From Bacillota bacterium (GTDB lineage Bacteria; Bacillota; Clostridia; Acetivibrionales; DSM-1351): a DNA stretch of 11,078 nucleotides. Each line of letters starts with the position of its first letter. Within the stretch, counting starts at the first letter, position 1. Positions 7,114 to 11,078 of this stretch are shown piece by piece. The notes below the pieces were generated by a model. That model saw nothing but the letters and a program-made list of their open reading frames with translations, made no database searches and was not told the DNA's origin. The position numbers and the translations under genes are program-made. The stretch spans positions 1 to 11,078 of the forward strand of contig JAEYNI010000367.1 of NCBI GenBank assembly GCA_023412635.1, given 5' to 3'.

Positions 7114-7758
7114 TTACTTTAGTGCTATTGAGCTAACTTTGATAATATCCCCCTCCAGAGTTCCTTTCACTGTTATCTCAGGCACTTTTTCTGTTGTTAT
7201 TTTTGGTATTATATTATCCTTGGCTAGCTTATGACCATTAGCATCAAATTTATAGTATATAAAGCTCCCATCCTTTTGTTTTATAGATATTCCATACCCG
7301 CTAGCTTCGCAATGGGTACAGTTCAGACAATCAGCTCCCATTTGTGTAGGGTCCTTCCGATTTGGGCTGCAATCGGTATCTCCAAGCCAGCCGTTAAAGG
7401 TTTGTTCTTTAACAGCATCTTCGGTGATAGATTTAACCTGAAGAACATTGTTCTTTATTGTACCAATAACGCTGATTGCAGCTCCATCTTTAATTTTTGA
7501 GGATGATACAAGCTCTTTGGCAAGCTTTTGTCCCTTTGTATCAAAAGCATAATACTTTTTAGTTCCATCACTGTTTTTGATTTCAATTCCGTACTTTTTA
7601 TTTTTTGTTTTTAATATCCCTTTATATGTACTACTTACATCCTTCTTTTTTGTTGTAGTTTGCTTGGACGCTGCACTGATGCTTCCTGTATAAACAATGT
7701 TTGTAAAAGAAAATATCAGTATCAACACCAATAAAATTGAAAACTTGTTTTTTATCAT
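7114..7758 (-). CDS. Secreted two-repeat protein with a four-cysteine insertion, function unknown
   Basis: I do not recognise a characterised family for this 214-residue protein. Residues 1-30 form a signal peptide (MIKNK, a long hydrophobic core, then SISAAS), so it should be exported. The mature part is an internal duplication: residues 44-111 and 120-211 share the order of a short strand, YGI.I, DG...YY.FD..G.KLAK, a linker, then I.V.GT.....VKSI or its variant VSSI. Only the second copy carries an insertion, at about 129-153, with C130, C144, C147 and C150 (spacing C-x13-C-x2-C-x2-C), suited to metal binding or disulfides. The longer in-frame TTG start at 7818 would overlap the previous stop; the ATG at 7758 has GGAG six bases upstream and begins directly at the signal peptide. 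It follows the SafE/cupredoxin gene by 52 bases, which suggests a joint task. Confidence 0.85.
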   Translation of the reverse strand: MIKNKFSILLVLILIFSFTNIVYTGSISAASKQTTTKKKDVSSTYKGILKTKNKKYGIEIKNSDGTKKYYAFDTKGQKLAKELVSSSKIKDGAAISVIGTIKNNVLQVKSITEDAVKEQTFNGWLGDTDCSPNRKDPTQMGADCLNCTHCEASGYGISIKQKDGSFIYYKFDANGHKLAKDNIIPKITTEKVPEITVKGTLEGDIIKVSSIALK

Positions 7759-7773
7759 TTTTCGCTCCATTCC

Positions 7774-7791
7774 ACCGCTATTTTTTGCGGT
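7774..7791 (-). repeat. Short hairpin before the repeat-protein ribosome site
   Basis: Inverted repeat ACCGC / GCGGT around an 8-base A/T loop in the gap after the SafE/cupredoxin gene. It ends five bases before the GGAG that serves the start at 7758. It is short, and reported because it fits the junction pattern seen elsewhere in this window. Confidence 0.4.
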
Positions 7792-7810
7792 ATAAACTTT
7801 AATACCCGGA

Positions 7811-8857
7811 TCAATCAATTACCTTTATCCTGCTTTTTATCATTCCCATCCAGCAGGTGTAGACAATGTCACCCGTTTCAACTGGAGTAAATTCAATTAT
7901 GTTATTGCCCGGGCTTAATTTTTTTTGAATTTTTAAATCAGGAATAGTTATTTCATTGTTACAATAATTTAGATTTTCTTCAGTAGCCTTTAAATTCCAC
8001 TTTACTTTCACGCCTTTTTTAACAATGATTACAGGATATTCATCAGCTTGTATTTCTGATTCGATTTCCTGTACTGTCTCATTAAGGGCAACTGTCTGAG
8101 CCGTTTTACCGTTATTTTGCGTATACTCGGACTTATTTAAAGAAGGTAGGCTTACGTCTACTCCATAGAGTGCCAGTCCTCTACCTAACATGGCAAAACC
8201 TAAAATCAGTACTATTGCAGCACTTATAGCTGAGATGATTTTTGCATGCTTCTTATATAATGCTGAATTAATAAACCCGAAGGTTAACAGCAAGGGTACT
8301 GTTCCAAGTGCAAAAACAAATGAAGAAACCGCACCCATTAATATACTTCCTGTTCCCAGCGCATACAGCTGTACCATTTGTAGTGGTCCGCAAGGCATGA
8401 GGCCACTAAGCAAACCTATAACCATGTGACTTTTAAATTTACCTGAAAAGATTTTCCTAGCTATAAATGATGGCAGTCTGATATTTAATTTCCGTAATGC
8501 AGGGAACACATTCAGCAGTTTGACTGACAACAGAATCATAAAAATCCCGCCAATAAGAGGAATTATTCCTTTCCACAAACCATTTGGGCTGACAACCCTA
8601 CCTATTCCCCCTGCGATTCCGCCTATAATGGAATATGAAGCAATCCTTCCGCAATTATAAATAATATTTGGTGCAAATCCTTTTTTGTTGACGCTATTGG
8701 TTATTACCAGGCCTCCGCACATTGCAATACAATGAATTGAGGTAAGCAAACCAAACACGAATATTAGTCCAAGGCTGACCTTGCTTCCTAAATCAGGCAG
8801 GTATTCCAGGTTAATCAGCTTTGTAAATAGCGTAAAGATATGTGATAAATGCTCCAT
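7811..8857 (-). CDS. DsbD/SafE-type six-helix membrane protein fused to a cupredoxin-like domain
   Basis: This 348-residue protein belongs to the group usually annotated as sulfite exporter TauE/SafE but closer to the DsbD_2 membrane domain. About six helices span residues 27-230. Conserved features are IHCIAMCGG (C43, C47), YNCGRIASYS, LMPCGPLQMVQLYALGTGS (C156) and ALGTVPLLLTFG. After a polar linker (about 231-272), residues 275-348 resemble a small cupredoxin: VKKGVKVKW, YCNNEITIP (C299), LSPGNNIIEFTP, and YTCWMGMIKSRIKV (C335, M337, M339), with Cys and Met as likely copper ligands. Relatives often carry an N-terminal heavy-metal-binding domain; it is absent here. It could pass electrons or copper across the membrane; sulfite export is only a label. 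AAGGGGGG six bases upstream supports the ATG at 8857. It lies 65 bases after ssuB. Confidence 0.88.
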   Translation of the reverse strand: MEHLSHIFTLFTKLINLEYLPDLGSKVSLGLIFVFGLLTSIHCIAMCGGLVITNSVNKKGFAPNIIYNCGRIASYSIIGGIAGGIGRVVSPNGLWKGIIPLIGGIFMILLSVKLLNVFPALRKLNIRLPSFIARKIFSGKFKSHMVIGLLSGLMPCGPLQMVQLYALGTGSILMGAVSSFVFALGTVPLLLTFGFINSALYKKHAKIISAISAAIVLILGFAMLGRGLALYGVDVSLPSLNKSEYTQNNGKTAQTVALNETVQEIESEIQADEYPVIIVKKGVKVKWNLKATEENLNYCNNEITIPDLKIQKKLSPGNNIIEFTPVETGDIVYTCWMGMIKSRIKVID

Positions 8858-8910
8858 TTGTTGCCCCCCTTGAAATCAATTTTTACGACAGCTCTATCCA
8901 CTTTGCTTAT

Positions 8911-8925
8911 TAGTCAAGCTGACTA
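8911..8925 (-). repeat. Inverted repeat overlapping the ssuB stop codon
   Basis: TAGTCA-AGC-TGACTA is a perfect 6-base inverted repeat with a 3-base loop; its outer end contains the ssuB TAG stop. It has no T-run after it. It may mark the border between the transporter genes and the membrane/redox genes on one mRNA. Confidence 0.45.
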
Positions 8926-9723
8926 CAAATAGTAATCCAGAGGTGCTTTGCTGCTTACCAAATGAAGTCTTTCAAGTATTTCCGTACGCAAAGCCATGAA
9001 TTCCTCGCTGTTTCTGGCTCTTGGTCTTTTCAGTTTTACATCCATAAAACTCTCAATCCTTCCCGGTCTCGGAGTCATAATGACAATCCTGTCACTCAGA
9101 TAAACAGCTTCATCCACATCATGGGTCACAAGGATTGTAGTAGTACCTCTGGTGAACCACAGTTCAAGAATTTTTTCCTGCAAATCAAAACGGGTAAAGG
9201 AATCCAATGCCCCTAAAGGTTCATCCAACAATAATACCTTTGGATCATTAATAAGAGCACGAGCCAGGGAGGCTCTCTGAGCCATACCACCCGACAACTG
9301 ATGGGGGTAGGATTTTTCAAAACCGGTCAGTCCTGCCAGCTCTATGAAATGTGAAACCTCATGCTTCTTTTCCTTGTAAATTTTCCGTGCCTTCAATCCT
9401 GCTGATATATTGTTTTCAACGGTTTCCCAGGGAAAAAGATTTGCATGCTGAAACACGTAACCCCGTTCATAGTGAGTGCCTGCTACCGGCTCTCCATCTA
9501 AAGTTATCTGCCCTTTCTGGGCCTGATCCAAGCCGGCAATCAGTCTGAGAAGCGTTGTCTTTCCACATCCTGAAGGACCTATTAAGGATACAAACTCACC
9601 GGGCTTGATATCGATATTGATATTTTGAAGTGCTTCTGTCTCAAAGCCGTTAGCATCGGCATATACTCTGCTTACATCATTTATTGATATATAGCCTGAT
9701 TTTGGTAAGCTCTCTTTGTTCAT
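8923..9723 (-). CDS. ssuB: Sulfonate/nitrate/taurine-type ABC importer ATPase, SsuB-like
   Basis: This 266-residue ATPase powers the SsuC-like permease on the cytoplasmic side. Walker A GPSGCGKTT is at 49-57, the Q-loop YVFQHANLFPWETVENNI around Q92, ABC signature LSGGM at 143-147, Walker B VLLLDEP at 163-169 and the H-loop His at 201. The LFPW after the Q-loop and the LSGGM variant of the signature are characteristic of the SsuB/TauB/NrtD branch. It has no long C-terminal regulatory domain, unlike CysA in the neighbouring operon. Its ATG overlaps the TGA of the permease by four bases (ATGA), so the two are probably translationally coupled. The substrate could be an aliphatic sulfonate, taurine or another anion; the sulfur-gene neighbourhood favours a sulfur compound. 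Confidence 0.88.
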   Translation of the reverse strand: MNKESLPKSGYISINDVSRVYADANGFETEALQNINIDIKPGEFVSLIGPSGCGKTTLLRLIAGLDQAQKGQITLDGEPVAGTHYERGYVFQHANLFPWETVENNISAGLKARKIYKEKKHEVSHFIELAGLTGFEKSYPHQLSGGMAQRASLARALINDPKVLLLDEPLGALDSFTRFDLQEKILELWFTRGTTTILVTHDVDEAVYLSDRIVIMTPRPGRIESFMDVKLKRPRARNSEEFMALRTEILERLHLVSSKAPLDYYL

Positions 9724-10763
9724 TTCAACAACCCCTTCTGCCAGACCAGAATTCTGTCCCTTATTCTGAAAATTATGGCCATAACAATTGAAAAAACAAT
9801 AGCCATTACTATTATGGACGCATAAACCTTCGCATAATTTGACCAGCTTTTAGCCCAGTTAATATACCAGCCCAACCCTGCTTTTGCTCCAATTATTTCG
9901 GAAACCACCAGCGTTGCAAAGGATACACCTGTGCCTGTATAAATTCCAGTGAAAATGGAAGGCATTGCACCAGGTATTGCAACTTTAAATATAAGAAATT
10001 TCTCATCAGCGCCTAATGTTCTGGCCGCTTCAAAGTAGGACTTCTGAATGTTTGCAATTCCTCCGCAGGCCATATACGCAACAGGAAACCAAACGCAGAG
10101 TACAATAAGGAATATCTGAGCGTAGAAGCTTGAAGGGAAAATAAACATTGCAATAGGAATCCATGCCGTTGCCGGTATAACACCCATTACTTTTATTACA
10201 GGGAACAGCCAGTAGTTCCATTGTCTGTACCACCCTATCAGAACACCTGACACCAAGCCAAGTGTGGTACCCGTTGTAAAGCCTAAAACAAGCAATCTCA
10301 TAGAGTGCAATGTACTGATAAGCAAGGTAAATGAATCCTCAACCATTACCTGAAGAATCTGTGCAAGACTGGGAAAGAAAGGCAATGGCAGGTAGTTTGT
10401 TTTCGTTGTCACAATATCCCAAAAGGTAAGAATCATACCCACAGCGAAATAGAACTGGGACTTATGGCAAATTACAGCACAAAGCTTGGGATTAAATAGT
10501 GAATATATACTTCTCACAGTAAAAAATATAATAACCAATACTAAAAAAATACGGTAAGGTATAACATCTACAATTTGTTTTGTCGGTAATGACAAACTTA
10601 CCAGTAATGCTGTAATATACGCTGCTATCTGGAGGATGGGCCAGATAGCAGATGTTTTTTTCCAATATAAATCAGTATTGATTTTCAGCCCAATATTTGT
10701 TTTATTTGTAGACCGTTCTCTGGCGTGTAAAGCCGGAAGTTCTAAAGCATTTTCTTCTTTCAT
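9720..10763 (-). CDS. ssuC: Sulfonate/nitrate/taurine-type ABC importer permease, SsuC-like, with N-terminal extension
   Basis: This 347-residue membrane protein is the channel subunit. The canonical SsuC-like part runs from about residue 100 to the end, with LHSMRLLVLGFTTGTTLGL, GVIPATAWIPIAMF and the EAA loop at about 244-266 (EAARTLGADEKFLIFKVAIP) that docks to the ATPase. SsuC and TauC proteins are usually about 250-275 residues; here about 90 extra residues come first, with a polar start (1-35) and two hydrophobic segments at about 40-58 and 69-87. The start is firm: AGGAGG lies four bases before the ATG at 10763, and that Met opens the extended reading frame. It is coupled to ssuB by a four-base overlap and follows the binding-protein gene by 94 bases. 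Confidence 0.87.
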   Translation of the reverse strand: MKEENALELPALHARERSTNKTNIGLKINTDLYWKKTSAIWPILQIAAYITALLVSLSLPTKQIVDVIPYRIFLVLVIIFFTVRSIYSLFNPKLCAVICHKSQFYFAVGMILTFWDIVTTKTNYLPLPFFPSLAQILQVMVEDSFTLLISTLHSMRLLVLGFTTGTTLGLVSGVLIGWYRQWNYWLFPVIKVMGVIPATAWIPIAMFIFPSSFYAQIFLIVLCVWFPVAYMACGGIANIQKSYFEAARTLGADEKFLIFKVAIPGAMPSIFTGIYTGTGVSFATLVVSEIIGAKAGLGWYINWAKSWSNYAKVYASIIVMAIVFSIVMAIIFRIRDRILVWQKGLLK

Positions 10764-10774
10764 ATTACCTCCTG

Positions 10775-10789
10775 AGCCTTGTTAAGGCT
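10775..10789 (-). repeat. Hairpin before the ssuC ribosome site
   Basis: Perfect 6-base inverted repeat AGCCTT-GTT-AAGGCT, ending one base before the AGGAGG of ssuC (10768-10773). A second, competing pairing is possible between AGCC of this stem and the GGCT just upstream on the transcribed strand (10793-10796), so two alternative folds exist. It lies in the gap between the binding protein and the permease, where mRNA-stabilising stems are common. Confidence 0.55.
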
Positions 10790-10857
10790 TTGAGCCGAAT
10801 GATGATCACAGAGTATACAATCGAAATGTTTTCCTGGATTACAAATACAAATGATTT

Positions 10858-11078
10858 TTATTTGTTTAAAATGTCATAGTATACCTGATCTGCAAAGCTT
10901 TTGGGATCTGTGTCCTTTTTCAGGAAGCCTGTTTTGTTAAACTGTTCAACAAAATATTTAGTGTCATCATATGCATTAGCTGTTGTGTACTCATAATCAT
11001 AGGATTTAATTAAATCTGTAAGAAGCTTAATATCGTCAGTTGCGACGTATTTCTTTTCTATTTCTATCTTTGCCGTTT
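10858..11078 (-). CDS. SsuA/NMT1-like ABC importer substrate-binding protein, C-terminal part
   Basis: Only the last 72 codons are in the window; the start lies beyond the right edge. The translation ends with the stretch NKTGFLKKDTDPKSFADQVY and then YDILNK before a TAA. Residues such as EKKYVATDDIKLLTDLIKSY and the F-x(n)-TGFL-x(n)-DP-x-x-FA pattern fit the C-terminal helices of binding proteins for sulfonates, nitrate or taurine-like compounds. The assignment leans on its position 94 bases before an SsuC-like permease in the same direction, the normal gene order. The full protein would be about 320-350 residues and should carry a lipoprotein signal, which cannot be checked here. Confidence 0.75.
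   Translation of the reverse strand, partial: TAKIEIEKKYVATDDIKLLTDLIKSYDYEYTTANAYDDTKYFVEQFNKTGFLKKDTDPKSFADQVYYDILNK

Noticed and set aside
7759..7818. Longer start (TTG 7818 or ATG 7770) for the cysteine-insert repeat protein
   Set aside because: The TTG start would overlap the previous gene's stop and put about 20 polar residues before the signal peptide. The ATG at 7770 has no spaced ribosome site.
7811..8857. Confident naming as a sulfite exporter (tauE/safE)
   Set aside because: The conserved Cys positions and the C-terminal cupredoxin-like domain point to the DsbD_2 group, for which sulfite export is not shown. The neighbourhood alone does not justify the name.

Overview
This window looks like part of a chromosome from a low-GC Gram-positive anaerobe, most likely a clostridium; a mesophilic Ruminiclostridium-type species would fit, but that is a guess from gene style. 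The signs are AT-rich intergenic DNA, strong purine-rich Shine-Dalgarno sites (GGAGG, AGGAGG), a lipoprotein-type solute-binding protein, and a sulfur gene set without oxygen-dependent enzymes. Every gene I can support lies on the minus strand, so the window reads from right to left. I see no RNA genes, insertion sequences, CRISPR or prophage parts.

Right-hand unit (11078 down to about 7114): the C-terminal end of a SsuA-like binding protein, a SsuC-like permease with an unusual N-terminal extension, and a SsuB-like ATPase whose start overlaps the permease stop. These are followed by a six-helix DsbD/SafE-type membrane protein fused to a cupredoxin-like domain, and a secreted protein made of two repeats, one of which carries a four-cysteine insertion. 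The last two may form a redox or metal module outside the membrane. No desulfonating enzyme is present in the window.

The 346-base gap at 6768-7113 holds a weak candidate terminator for the first unit and a near-consensus vegetative promoter (TTGACA, 17 bases, TAATAT) for the second, with several small inverted repeats around it.

Left-hand unit (6767 down to 1): sbp-cysT-cysW-cysA, a complete sulfate/thiosulfate ABC importer; a ROK-family regulator whose sugar-kinase residues have degenerated; cysH, an APS reductase of the iron-sulfur type; and cysD, the small subunit of sulfate adenylyltransferase, cut by the window edge. Together they import sulfate, activate it to APS and reduce APS directly to sulfite. 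cysN and a sulfite reductase are expected beyond the left edge but are not seen.

The most striking non-coding pattern is a series of short inverted repeats in gene junctions, several ending one to a few bases before a Shine-Dalgarno site. I read them as possible mRNA processing or stability elements that set the protein ratios in these operons. The most interesting protein-level observations are the degenerate ROK regulator inside a sulfate operon and the cupredoxin-fused membrane protein paired with the cysteine-insert repeat protein.
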